A stretch of 64,000 nt of DNA from Streptomyces sp. L-9-10. Its GTDB lineage: Bacteria; Actinomycetota; Actinomycetes; Streptomycetales; Streptomycetaceae. Each line of letters starts with the position of its first letter. The stretch's first letter is position 1. Positions 53,427 to 62,101 of the stretch are shown piece after piece. The position numbers and the translations under genes are program-made. A model generated the notes under the pieces. The model searched no databases. It saw nothing but the letters and a program-made list of their open reading frames with translations, and was not told where the DNA came from. The DNA lies in NCBI RefSeq assembly GCF_004151105.1, contig NZ_PHRF01000041.1, positions 124,001 through 188,000 of the forward strand. Direction: 5' to 3'.

Positions 53427-54284
53427 TCAGGGCCTGTCCGGCGGAGATCCGTCGGACAGGCCCGGATCCCGGCGCAGCAGATACGTGTCCATGATCCAGC
53501 CCTTGCGTGCGCGCGCCCCGGACCGCAACTCCCCGATCCGGTCCGCCACTTCGGAGAGCCGTCCGGAGACCAGGATCTCGTCGTCCGTCCCCACATAGGC
53601 GCCCCAGTGGATGACCGGATCGGCCGCCAGATGGTGCCGGAAGGACTCGTGCGCGTCCAGCATCACCACGACATCGTCCACGCCGTCCGGCCAGCCCTCG
53701 GCGAGCCGGCGACCGGTGGTGATCTGTACGGGGCCGCCCACTCGGTTCAGTCCGACGCGGTGCCTGGCGGCCAGCGCGGAGACGCTGCTGATGCCGGGGA
53801 TCACCTCGTACTCGAACCGGACCGAACCGCGCGCCAGGATCTCTTCCAGGATGGCGAGCGTCGAGTCGTATAGGGAAGGATCGCCCCAGACGAGGAACGC
53901 CCCGGTGCTGCCGCGGCCGGGCCCTTCGTCCCCGCCGGGACCATCGCCGTCGCTCAGCTCGTCGATGATCGCGCGCTCGTAGAGGGCGGCGCGCCGGCTC
54001 CGCCAGTCGTCCACGGTCCCGGGATAGCCGGCGCCGTCGGCCGCGCGCTCCCGCTCCGGGTCGCGGACCTCGACGAGCCGGTAGCCCCGGCCCTGGCCGG
54101 ACTCGCCCGCGGGCTCCCCCGCATGGCGGCGGAGGATCTCGTGCCGGAGCCCGATCAGATCGGACTTCTGGGCGCCCTTGTCGAGCAGGAAGAAGACATC
54201 CACGCGCCGGAGCGCCTTGACCGCCTGGACGGTCAGCTGGTCGGGGTCGCCCGCGCCGATACCGATGACATAGATCTTTCTCAC
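53427..54284 (-). CDS. cobF: Precorrin-6A synthase (deacetylating), CobF-like
   Basis: A 285-residue SAM-dependent tetrapyrrole methylase of the aerobic cobalamin pathway; CobF methylates C1 of precorrin-5 with loss of acetate. It begins RKIYVIGIGAGDPDQLTVQAV, then shows FLLDKGAQKSDLIGLRHEI, FLVWGDPSLYDST, EVIPGISSVSALAARH and VVMLDAHESF, which fit CobF rather than other methylases. A GTG start at 54284 is chosen because the fold begins there. No other cob genes are adjacent. Confidence 0.88.
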   Translation of the reverse strand: MRKIYVIGIGAGDPDQLTVQAVKALRRVDVFFLLDKGAQKSDLIGLRHEILRRHAGEPAGESGQGRGYRLVEVRDPERERAADGAGYPGTVDDWRSRRAALYERAIIDELSDGDGPGGDEGPGRGSTGAFLVWGDPSLYDSTLAILEEILARGSVRFEYEVIPGISSVSALAARHRVGLNRVGGPVQITTGRRLAEGWPDGVDDVVVMLDAHESFRHHLAADPVIHWGAYVGTDDEILVSGRLSEVADRIGELRSGARARKGWIMDTYLLRRDPGLSDGSPPDRP

Positions 54285-54453
54285 CCCGCCGAGTCTGCCC
54301 CATGCCCCGCGATCGCAGTGCCGGGTCCCGTGGTCACCGCGTCGCCCCCTCGCCGCACGGAGGGAGGAAGGTCGGATCCATCGGATGTCTGATGATCCTT
54401 CACCCTCTCCGAGGGGCTTCCGCGCACCCTCGCGCCCGACATATGCTCCGCCC

Positions 54454-55173
54454 ATGCGCGCCGCCCTTTTCGTCACCTGCGTCAACGACGCCGTCTATCC
54501 GGCCACCGGTATCGCGACCGTACGGCTCCTCGAACGTCTTGGCGTCGAAGTCGACTTTCCCGAGGCGCAGACCTGCTGCGGCCAGCCCCAGTTCAACACG
54601 GGCTACCGGCGTGAGACCGAGCCGCTGGTACGACGGATGACCCGGGCCTTCGAGGGTTACGACTATGTCGTGACCCCATCCGGATCCTGCGCGGCCATGG
54701 TCCGCCACCACTACCCCAAGATCGGTGACGAGGCCGCGGGCGCGCTTGCCGCGCGGACGTACGAGCTGACCGAGTTCCTGGTCGACGTGATGGGCGTGAC
54801 GGACGTGGGGGCTCACTTCCCGCACACCGTCACCTACCACCCCTCCTGTCACGGCCTACGGCTGCTGGGCCTGGGGGAGCGTCCGCGAAAGCTGCTGGAG
54901 TCGGTGCGGGGGCTGGAGCTGCGGGATCTGCCGGGCGCGGACGAGTGCTGTGGCTTCGGCGGTACCTTCGCAGTGAAGAACTCCGATGTTTCGGCCGCGA
55001 TGGGCCAGGACAAGGTGAGCAACGCGGTCTCCACCGGGGCCGAGGTGCTCTGCGGAGCGGACAATTCCTGTCTGATGCACCTCGGTGGGATCGTGAGCCG
55101 CGAGGGTGCCCCGCTGCGCCCCGTACATCTCGCGGAGATTCTGGCGTCGACGGAAGAGGAGCCCTGGTCATGA
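54454..55173 (+). CDS. lutA: L-lactate oxidation subunit LutA, cysteine-rich Fe-S protein
   Basis: A 239-residue protein with two CCG-type domains: TCCGQPQFNTGYR and SGSCAAMVRHHYP in the first half, YHPSCHGLR and ECCGFGGTFAVKN in the second. LutABC oxidises L-lactate to pyruvate and passes electrons to the membrane. The start at 54454 fits the family length. The stop overlaps lutB (ATGA). Confidence 0.93.
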   Translation: MRAALFVTCVNDAVYPATGIATVRLLERLGVEVDFPEAQTCCGQPQFNTGYRRETEPLVRRMTRAFEGYDYVVTPSGSCAAMVRHHYPKIGDEAAGALAARTYELTEFLVDVMGVTDVGAHFPHTVTYHPSCHGLRLLGLGERPRKLLESVRGLELRDLPGADECCGFGGTFAVKNSDVSAAMGQDKVSNAVSTGAEVLCGADNSCLMHLGGIVSREGAPLRPVHLAEILASTEEEPWS

Positions 55174-56609
55174 GCGGTACGTATCTGGGGATGCCGGCGT
55201 TTCCGGTGGCGGCGAAGGAGGCCGTCGGCAACGAGACGCTGCGCGGCAACCTCCGGCACGCCACCCACACCATCCGCGACAAGCGCGCCAGGGCCGTCGC
55301 GGAGCTGGACGACTGGGCGCTGCTCCGGGAGGCGGGCAAGCGGATCAAGGACCACACACTGCGCCATCTCGACCGCTATCTCCTGCGGCTGGAGGAGTCG
55401 GTCACGGCGGCGGGCGGAGTGGTGCACTGGGCGTCCGACGCCGACGAGGCGAACCGGATCGTGGCCGAGCTGGTGAAGGCCACCGGCGAGACCGAGGTCG
55501 TCAAGGTCAAGTCGATGGCCACCCAGGAGATCGGGCTCAACGAGGCGCTGGAGGCCGAGGGCATCTCCGCGTACGAGACCGACCTCGCCGAGCTGATCGT
55601 CCAGCTCGGCGACGACCGGCCCTCCCACATCCTCGTCCCGGCGATCCACCGCAACCGGGGCGAGATCCGGGACATCTTCCGCGACCGGATGGGCGCCTGG
55701 GGCCGGCCGGCGCCCGACGGCCTCTCCGACACCCCCGGCGAACTCGCCGAGGCCGCACGGCTGCATCTGAGGGAGAAGTTCCTGCGCGCCAAGGTCGGCA
55801 TCTCGGGGGCGAACTTCATGGTCGCCGAGACCGGCACGCTCGTGGTCTTCGAGTCGGAGGGCAACGGACGGATGTGTCTGACGCTCCCCGAGACGCTGAT
55901 CTCCGTGGTGGGCATCGAGAAGGTGGTGCCGAGCTGGCGGGATCTGGAGGTCTTCCTCCAGACGCTGCCGCGCTCCTCGACCGCGGAACGGATGAATCCG
56001 TACACCAGCATGTGGACGGGCACGCACGACGCGGACGGCCCGAGCACCTTCCATCTGGTGCTGCTGGACAACGGCCGTACGGACACGCTGGCCGACGAGG
56101 TCGGCCGGCAGGCGCTGCGCTGCATCCGCTGCTCGGCCTGTCTGAACGTCTGCCCGGTGTACGAGCGGGCGGGCGGACACGCGTACGGCTCGGTCTACCC
56201 GGGCCCGATCGGGGCGATCCTCAGCCCCCAACTGCGGGGCACCGGAAGCGAGATCGACGCGTCGCTGCCGTATGCCTCCTCCCTCTGCGGGGCCTGCTAC
56301 GACGTGTGTCCCGTCGCCATCGACATCCCCGAGGTACTGGTCCATCTCCGCGAGCGGGTCGCGGACCAGAGCGGCAAGGGGCACCGGCTGGAGAAGGCCG
56401 CGATGAAGGCGGCGGGCTGGGTCTTCGACCATCCGCGCGTGATGGCGGCGGGGGAGCGGGCCGCGTCGAAGACACGCCGGCTGCATCCCTCGAAACTCCC
56501 GGGGGCGGGGGCGTGGACCGACGCACGCGATCTGCCGGAGCTGCCACCGGAGTCGTTCCGCGACTGGTGGAAGAAGCACCACAACAACCGTAAGGACACA
56601 GGGACATGA
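55170..56609 (+). CDS. lutB: L-lactate oxidation subunit LutB, Fe-S/LUD protein
   Basis: A 479-residue protein: an N-terminal LUD domain (to about 320; VKSMATQEIGLNEALEAEG, GANFMVAETGTLVVFESEG) and a ferredoxin-like part with CIRCSACLNVCPVY and CGACYDVCPVAID, eight Cys for two 4Fe-4S clusters. It starts 4 bases inside lutA's end and ends 4 bases into lutC, so all three are translationally coupled. Confidence 0.93.
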   Translation: MSGTYLGMPAFPVAAKEAVGNETLRGNLRHATHTIRDKRARAVAELDDWALLREAGKRIKDHTLRHLDRYLLRLEESVTAAGGVVHWASDADEANRIVAELVKATGETEVVKVKSMATQEIGLNEALEAEGISAYETDLAELIVQLGDDRPSHILVPAIHRNRGEIRDIFRDRMGAWGRPAPDGLSDTPGELAEAARLHLREKFLRAKVGISGANFMVAETGTLVVFESEGNGRMCLTLPETLISVVGIEKVVPSWRDLEVFLQTLPRSSTAERMNPYTSMWTGTHDADGPSTFHLVLLDNGRTDTLADEVGRQALRCIRCSACLNVCPVYERAGGHAYGSVYPGPIGAILSPQLRGTGSEIDASLPYASSLCGACYDVCPVAIDIPEVLVHLRERVADQSGKGHRLEKAAMKAAGWVFDHPRVMAAGERAASKTRRLHPSKLPGAGAWTDARDLPELPPESFRDWWKKHHNNRKDTGT

Positions 56610-57316
56610 GCACCGGCACGGACGCGGCTTCAGGCACCGGCACCGGCAGGGGCGCGGCTTCGGGCACCGGCAGGGGCGGAGGATCCCGGGAGCGGATCCT
56701 CGCCAGGATCCGTGCCGCCGTCGCGGACGCTCCCGACGCCCCGGAAGCCGCGCGCGACTACCTGAACACCCACACCCCCGACGAACGCGTCATCGAACTG
56801 CTCGCCGAGAACCTCGCCGACTACCGCGCGCTCGTCCACCGGACGGACAGCGAGGAGCTGCCCGCACTCATCGCGCGCCTCCTGGCCGAACGTGGCGCCC
56901 GTACCGTGCTCGTACCCCCGCTGCTCCCCGCCCTGTGGCTCTCCGCGCTCTCCTCGGTGGGCACCGATCTGATCAGGATGGAGGACGATCCCACCTCCAC
57001 GGCCCAGGAACTGGACGTCGTGGACAGTGTGATCACAGGCTGCGCCCTGGCCATCGCGGAGACCGGCACCCTGGTCCTGGACGCGGCCCCCGACCAGGGA
57101 AGGCGCCGCATCACACTCGTCCCCGACCATCACATCTGTGTCGTACGCACCGCCGACCAGGTGGTCGGTTCCGTACCGCAGGCCATGCCCCGGCTCGACC
57201 CCACCCGTCCGCTGACCTGGATCTCCGGACCGTCCGCGACCAGCGACATCGAACTCGACCGGGTGGAGGGCGTACACGGTCCGCGCACGCTCGAAGTCAT
57301 CCTGCTCAGCGAGTGA
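56606..57316 (+). CDS. lutC: L-lactate oxidation subunit LutC, LUD-domain protein
   Basis: A 236-residue LUD-domain protein, third subunit of the lactate oxidation complex. A low-complexity Gly/Thr/Ser N-terminus is followed by RERILARIRAAVADAPDAPE, the typical LutC start, then VITGCALAIAETGTLVLDA and LVPDHHICVVRTADQVV. Its last nine codons and stop are duplicated immediately downstream (see the repeat at 57287). Confidence 0.92.
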   Translation: MSTGTDAASGTGTGRGAASGTGRGGGSRERILARIRAAVADAPDAPEAARDYLNTHTPDERVIELLAENLADYRALVHRTDSEELPALIARLLAERGARTVLVPPLLPALWLSALSSVGTDLIRMEDDPTSTAQELDVVDSVITGCALAIAETGTLVLDAAPDQGRRRITLVPDHHICVVRTADQVVGSVPQAMPRLDPTRPLTWISGPSATSDIELDRVEGVHGPRTLEVILLSE

Positions 57317-57344
57317 CGCTCGACGTCATCCCGCTCAGCGAGTG
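57287..57344. repeat. 29-bp tandem duplication of the lutC 3' end
   Basis: 57287-57315 and 57316-57344 are direct, abutting copies with two mismatches. The second copy stays in frame and would encode TLDVIPLSE and a stop after the real stop. The second copy also contains the end of the convergent DUF309 gene. Confidence 0.9.
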
Positions 57345-57817
57345 AGCGGCGTCAGCCGGGGAGCCTCACGGGCCGCGTCCACCTCTTCCCCGCCCGCCAC
57401 CCGCTCCGCCAACTCCCGCGCCCAGGAGTTGAGTCCGGGCACATCGATACCGTGCGGGTCACGGAACGAGGCGATCGCCTCCGCGCCCCGCAACAGCAGC
57501 CGTGCCCCACCGGTCGCGTTCCCCCGGGCGGAGTGCGTCAGCCCGACCGCCAGCTGAGCCATCCCCTTCCACAGCGCCCGCTCCGCCTCGGGCCCCGACT
57601 TCCACGCGTCCTCGAACACCTCGTGCGCATGGAACGGCTTCCCCGCGTCGAGCAGCCGCTGCGCCTCCGCAAGCGTCTCCCCGGGCGTACGGACCACCCC
57701 CTCGGGCTGCCGCTCCACCCCAGGAGCCCCATACGCCAACGGCCGCCCCAGCCCATCCCGAGGCCGCGCACTCCGCGCCCGCCCCTCGTCGTCACGATCC
57801 CGCCGGTTCTCCTTCAT
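57335..57817 (-). CDS. DUF309-domain protein
   Basis: A 160-residue protein. The central part (AQRLLDAGKPFHAHEVFEDAWK, GMAQLAVGLTHSARGN) matches the DUF309 helical domain, whose function is unknown. The N-terminus is highly charged (MKENRRDRDDEGRARSARPR). It is convergent with lutC, and its last codons lie in the duplicated segment. Confidence 0.85.
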   Translation of the reverse strand: MKENRRDRDDEGRARSARPRDGLGRPLAYGAPGVERQPEGVVRTPGETLAEAQRLLDAGKPFHAHEVFEDAWKSGPEAERALWKGMAQLAVGLTHSARGNATGGARLLLRGAEAIASFRDPHGIDVPGLNSWARELAERVAGGEEVDAAREAPRLTPLTR

Positions 57818-57923
57818 AGGTCGATTGTCGCGCGGACGGGGCGCGTCTTCGCGCCGCTCGGAGTGAGGTAATGTTCTCGTGTGTGGTCGACCGGGGGATT
57901 TCCTCCCCATTGAGGCCCCACAT

Positions 57924-58000
<77 letters not shown>

Positions 58001-58018
58001 GCGTTTTCGCAGGTCGCA

Positions 58019-58050
58019 GGCGGTATCGGAGAAATCCGGTACCGCCTTTT
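58019..58050 (+). terminator. Intrinsic terminator of tRNA-Pro
   Basis: GGCGGTA (58019-58025) pairs with TACCGCC (58040-58046) and is followed by four T residues. It is 18 bases after the tRNA. Confidence 0.85.
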
Positions 58051-58154
58051 CCGTTGTTCTGGGGACGACTTGGGGACCGCACGGTCCAGCGGCGGCGTCC
58101 GACGCCACCCCGCGGATTCTCGGAGGCCCCGGACTCCTGCTCGCGCCGCTCCCG

Positions 58155-58787
58155 GTGCTGTGGCTGTGCGGCCCGCCGGGAGTCGGTAAGACGACGGTTG
58201 CCTGGGAGATTTACTCGCAGCTCACGCGGGCCGGGATCGAGGCCGGCCATGTCGACATCGACCAGTTGGGCATCTGCTACCCCGAGCCTGCGGCGGATCC
58301 GGGGCGGCACAGGTTGAAGGCGGCGAACCTCGGGGAGGTGGTGGCCGGTTTCCGTGCGGCGGGTGCCAGGTGCGTCATCGTGTCCGGTGTCGTCGACGCC
58401 GCCCAGGGCGTGCACGCCGAGGAGATCCCGTCGGACGAGCTGACGGTGTGCCGCTTGCGCGCCGACCGCGACGAACTCGTACGGCGGTTCACCGGACGCG
58501 GGGCCGAGGTGGGCCCGGTGGAGGCTGTGCTGTGTGAAGCGGAGGCCATGGACGCGAGTGACGTCGCCGACGTGTGCGTCGACACCAGTGGCCTGTCGGT
58601 GGCAGATGCGGCGCGGCTGGTGATCGAGCGCGCCGGTGGATGGCCTGTCCTCACGGGTCGGAGCCGAACCACCGCGGCAGCGGTGCCGGACGACGGACCT
58701 ACGGGGTGGCCCGTGCCTCCCGAACAGCCCACTACGGCGCAGGCACGGGCTCGTAGCAGCGTTGGTCGCGGAGGAGTGCCCGGATGA
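58155..58787 (+). CDS. P-loop NTPase / kinase-like protein
   Basis: About 210 residues. Walker A is LCGPPGVGKTT close to the N-terminus, followed by HVDIDQLGICYPEP, which resembles small-molecule kinase or AAA-like proteins, and a later LRADRDELVRRFTGRG lid-like region. Substrate unknown. The GTG at 58155 is the only suitable start before the P-loop; the upstream frame crosses the tRNA. It may be part of a small accessory segment next to the tRNA. Confidence 0.72.
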   Translation: MLWLCGPPGVGKTTVAWEIYSQLTRAGIEAGHVDIDQLGICYPEPAADPGRHRLKAANLGEVVAGFRAAGARCVIVSGVVDAAQGVHAEEIPSDELTVCRLRADRDELVRRFTGRGAEVGPVEAVLCEAEAMDASDVADVCVDTSGLSVADAARLVIERAGGWPVLTGRSRTTAAAVPDDGPTGWPVPPEQPTTAQARARSSVGRGGVPG

Positions 58788-58804
58788 CGGTACATTCGTC
58801 TGCC

Positions 58805-59209
58805 ATGCGATCACCACGTGACTACGACCTCGACTTCCGCGACAGGGCCGGGCGCATACGCGCCTGGGGAATCGGCCTGTTGACTGTGGCGACGCTCCAG
58901 TGGACATGGTGTGCCCTGCTGCTGCTCACGCCGTACACGGTCGATGAGGAGCCAGACGATCGATACCCGGCGGAGTGCGAGTCACGGTTGCTGACTGAAC
59001 GTGGTACGGCCAACGACGGCCTGCGAGCGGGCGATTGGTGTCAGAACGAGCGCGACTGGCCTGAAGCCCTGGCTGTGCTCGGGCTGTCCGTGCCGGTGTC
59101 GGTCGTTGGTGTGGCGCTCTTCACGAGCGGCAGTGTGAGTGTCCGGATGAGCGCCCACGCCGAGGCGATGCGCGAACGGGAAAAGCTCGCGGACGCACGG
59201 AACGCGTAG
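58805..59209 (+). CDS. Small membrane protein, function unknown
   Basis: A 134-residue protein with two hydrophobic segments: about 22-45 (GIGLLTVATLQWTWCALLLL) and about 90-115 (ALAVLGLSVPVSVVGVALF). The loop between contains two Cys (one in AECESR, one in GDWCQN) that could form an external disulfide. Not recognised. ATG 58805 is 17 bases after the P-loop gene, so the two may form an operon. Confidence 0.65.
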   Translation: MRSPRDYDLDFRDRAGRIRAWGIGLLTVATLQWTWCALLLLTPYTVDEEPDDRYPAECESRLLTERGTANDGLRAGDWCQNERDWPEALAVLGLSVPVSVVGVALFTSGSVSVRMSAHAEAMREREKLADARNA

Positions 59210-59290
59210 CCCTCACGAATCAGCCGGCCGCCGGTCAAGCTGAGCGTCGGTGCGGAGGCGACCCGGTCGTCGTCACCGGCTTCAAGGGCC

Positions 59291-59425
59291 ATCCGCGCCC
59301 GCACGCTCACCGCCGGCCAGAAGGACGGAAACCGGATCCTCGCCGCTGGACGTGCCCCCGTCGAAGACGGCTTCGCGCACTTCGAGAACTGGCGCATCCA
59401 GCATCCTGTCGCTTACGGGGGTTAA
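59291..59425 (+). pseudogene. Transposase C-terminal remnant (IS5-like DDE family)
   Basis: One frame reads RARTLTAGQKDGNRILAAG then RAPVEDGFAHFENWRI, close to the C-terminal motif of IS5-family transposases (NRxLAAxRAPVEHGFAHLKNWRIL), and stops at 59423. There is no upstream DDE region and no start; it is a decayed piece. It is the main content of the 344-base gap 59210-59553. Confidence 0.7.
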
Positions 59426-59553
59426 CCCCATCGGGCTCACTGGCCTCAGCGACACCACCGACAGACGTGCCAGCGGCATTCTGCGATCGACCATGTCACC
59501 GAATGATGGGACTGGCAGGCACAACAGCACCCTCAGTCGCCGAAGGATCATTC

Positions 59554-60489
59554 ATGTCCCGCACTCCCCGTAAGCGCCGGTCCACGCATCGTGTTCTGTC
59601 GGCCCTCGCCCTGCTGACCTTGACCGTCGGCGCCGTCGCGGCCTGCGGCGGCAAGGACTCCGCCCCCGAGGACGCTGCCCCGTCCTCGGGCACGTCGTCC
59701 GCCTCGCCGGGGGCCGGCCGGTCAGGCGTATCGAAGCTGCACATGATCACCAATGACGGTCACCGCTTGGCCTTCCATGTCACGCGAGGCAACGGCCACA
59801 CGATCGTCCTGGACTCGGGCGGCGGCGAGAACTCCTCACAATGGAAGGACCTCGTCCCCAAGCTCCACGCGGACACCGGCGCCACCGTCATCACCTACGA
59901 CCGGGCCGGTCTCGGCAAGAGCGACGTGGTGCCCGGCCCATGGAAGGTCGAGAGCGCTGTCAGCGACCTCAAGTCGGGGCTTGAGCAGCTGGGCGTCACT
60001 GACAACGTGACCCTGGTGTCCCACTCGCAGGCAGGCGAGATCGCGAATTACTTCGCCAAGGACAACCCGACGATGCTCTCCGGCGCGGTCCTGGTCGACG
60101 CCAACCTCCCCCCGTTCTTCACGGACGAGGAGATTCCCCGTCTCGTAGCCGCGAGCAAGCCGCAGGTCCACGCGGCGAAGAAGGCCCCCGGCAAGCCGGA
60201 GAACCGCCAGCTCATCTCCACCGCGGAGGGCTTCGCCCCGGCGCACCGGGCATTCCACAAGGTCGCCTGGCCGGACTCGGTGCCGGCGACGGTCATCGTC
60301 TCGGAGAAGACCCCGTTCGACGGGTCCCCCGTGGACGCCCAGCGCTGGCGCGACGCCGCCGCTTCGTTCGCCCAGGACGGGCCCGGCCGAACGCTCGTCA
60401 CGGCCAAGGGCAGTTCCCACGAGGTGCCGAAGGACCGTCCCGACCTCGTACTCAAGGAGATCGCGGACATGCTCGCCACACAGCGCTGA
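59554..60489 (+). CDS. Lipoprotein alpha/beta hydrolase
   Basis: A 311-residue exported protein. The signal peptide ends in a lipobox (VGAVAAC, Cys at residue 30), so it is a membrane-anchored lipoprotein. The hydrolase fold shows VLDSGGGENSSQW (oxyanion region), YDRAGLGKSD, the nucleophile in SHSQAGEIA and a C-terminal His in GSSHEVPKD. AAGGA precedes the ATG. Substrate unknown; esterase or lactonase-like. Confidence 0.87.
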   Translation: MSRTPRKRRSTHRVLSALALLTLTVGAVAACGGKDSAPEDAAPSSGTSSASPGAGRSGVSKLHMITNDGHRLAFHVTRGNGHTIVLDSGGGENSSQWKDLVPKLHADTGATVITYDRAGLGKSDVVPGPWKVESAVSDLKSGLEQLGVTDNVTLVSHSQAGEIANYFAKDNPTMLSGAVLVDANLPPFFTDEEIPRLVAASKPQVHAAKKAPGKPENRQLISTAEGFAPAHRAFHKVAWPDSVPATVIVSEKTPFDGSPVDAQRWRDAAASFAQDGPGRTLVTAKGSSHEVPKDRPDLVLKEIADMLATQR

Positions 60490-60521
60490 CCCCCGGCCTG
60501 CTGTTTCGCCGGGCGGCCGAC

Positions 60522-60755
60522 TCATCGGCCGCGGCCGGCGGGGTCGGCATCGCCGAGCCGCTGGGCGACGCGCCCGAGCTGGTCGGGCTCGTCCTGGAAC
60601 GTTCCCACAAAGCCTGCGACGCACAGACTGGGGCCGAGAGGGTCCTGGAGTACCAGGACGTGTCCGGTCGATGCGGGGATGGCGTGCGGCAGATCGATTC
60701 GCCACAGGGCTGGTTGTTCATGGTGGCCGTCCAGAGGCTGGAGAATGCCCTTGTG
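60522..60755 (-). pseudogene. Possible gene fragment without a start
   Basis: About 78 codons with good third-position GC bias encode ILQPLDGHHEQPALWRIDLP and, after a gap, HVLVLQDPLGPSLCVAGFVG, ending at a stop at 60522. I see no start codon with a ribosome site. It may be the 3' remnant of a gene truncated at its 5' side. Not recognised. Confidence 0.4.
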
Positions 60756-60766
60756 CCCACCCCCGC

Positions 60767-61384
60767 TCAGGCCCGGCGGCAGGCGTGGTTCTCCAGCCGG
60801 GTCGCGGCGGCCTGATACTGCTTCCGGACAAAGCCCTTGCGGTAGTGGCTGCCCCACGGGAACTCCTCCCGGTGGCCGCAGAGCGCGCAGACCAGTTCCG
60901 GGAGTTCCTCCGGGCGGGGCTCGACGAGTTCCACCGCATGCTTGGTCGCTCCCGGCCATGCCGCGCCATGCCCGGTGACACCCATGTCGTCCGCGGCGGC
61001 CAGCCCGCTGACCCAGCCGAGGACGGCGCCCACCAGGATGCCCGTGGCCGTGAGGGCGATCCGGATGGCACCGGAGTCCTCCAAGGTGATCAGGCTGACC
61101 AGACTCACCAGCAGGACCACGAGCCCGGCGTACGCGCCGGCCCGTCGGCGGGCCTGCCGTCGGCGGGTCGCCTCCACACTGTGAATGGCGTAGTGCAGCG
61201 CCTTGTTGCACACCTCGCACCGGACCGTGCGGTGAAGAGCGGGACTCCCGTCGTCGGGCCTCTTCACCACCCACTTCTGGCTCTCGTAGTCCCAGGAAAC
61301 CGTGCTGCCGCCCGACGGCCGGCCCCAGAAGTTGACCCGGTGTGAGACTGTCGCCTCTTGTCTCTGCGCGATCGCCTGCGGCAT
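60767..61384 (-). CDS. Membrane protein with Cys-pair (zinc-ribbon-like) domains
   Basis: A 205-residue protein. VRCEVCNKALHYAIHS carries one CxxC pair before two or three transmembrane helices (about 90-140: AYAGLVVLLVSLVSLI and ALTATGILVGAVLGWVSG); LVCALCGHREEFPWG carries a second CxxC after them. It may bind zinc on the cytoplasmic side. Function unknown. GGGGGAG lies 7 bases before ATG 61384, so I prefer it to ATG 61405. Confidence 0.7.
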   Translation of the reverse strand: MPQAIAQRQEATVSHRVNFWGRPSGGSTVSWDYESQKWVVKRPDDGSPALHRTVRCEVCNKALHYAIHSVEATRRRQARRRAGAYAGLVVLLVSLVSLITLEDSGAIRIALTATGILVGAVLGWVSGLAAADDMGVTGHGAAWPGATKHAVELVEPRPEELPELVCALCGHREEFPWGSHYRKGFVRKQYQAAATRLENHACRRA

Positions 61385-61545
61385 ACCGAACTCCCCCAGC
61401 TCCATTGGCAGTTGGTTCAGTCAAGAACTGTGGACGGGTGCATGGGAGGCGGTCAAGGAGAGTACCCGCGACAACTCCGGGACCACCACGTTCGACCGAG
61501 TGCGACGTGACGGACCGCGGCCCCCGGACCAGCCCCCGGCCCTGC

Positions 61546-62082
61546 TCATCTCCACCCGCGCCGCGTCGCTCCCCGTCCTCTCGCGGGAAGCGGCACATGG
61601 GACAGCAGGGCGGCCGCGGTGATCAGCAGGGCGAGGCCCGTGAGCATGCCGTACAGCGGTGGTCCCGGCCGGGCGATCCCCGAGGTGATGAGAAGGGCCG
61701 TGGCCGCGGCCGGCGGATGATGGGCGTTCAGCAGGACGAGCAGAAAGAGCGTCAGCCCCACCGCCAGGGCCTGGGCGCCGATCTGCCGCCAGGTGTCCGT
61801 CCGCTGCTCGGCGATGGACGGATACCGCCACAGGCCGAAGACGGCCAGGCAGAGCAGCCCGGAGGCGGTGGCACAGGTGTGTCCGAGGACGGAGCTGCGG
61901 ACCTGGGCGGCCTCCGTGTGCGGGTGCGCGAGCAGGATGTACGCCGTGGGGCCGAGGGTCGTGGTGAGGAGCACCCACTCCAGCGTCCGGCCGACGGCCC
62001 CCACCACCACAAGCGCGGCGGCGGACAGGACGAAGAGCCGGACTCCTGTGCGCAGCCGCGCGGGCGCGTGGGTTCTCTCCAT
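61546..62082 (-). CDS. HPP-family membrane protein
   Basis: A 178-residue integral membrane protein with four to five helices and the family's HPPAAA motif (NAHHPPAAATALLI), plus GPTAYILLAHP. HPP proteins have been linked to nitrite transport in plastids; the bacterial role is unclear. It is 20 bases downstream of the flavoprotein gene on the same strand and may be co-transcribed. Confidence 0.85.
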   Translation of the reverse strand: MERTHAPARLRTGVRLFVLSAAALVVVGAVGRTLEWVLLTTTLGPTAYILLAHPHTEAAQVRSSVLGHTCATASGLLCLAVFGLWRYPSIAEQRTDTWRQIGAQALAVGLTLFLLVLLNAHHPPAAATALLITSGIARPGPPLYGMLTGLALLITAAALLSHVPLPARGRGATRRGWR

Positions 62083-62101
62083 GCTTCCGTGGACGCGCCG
62101 C

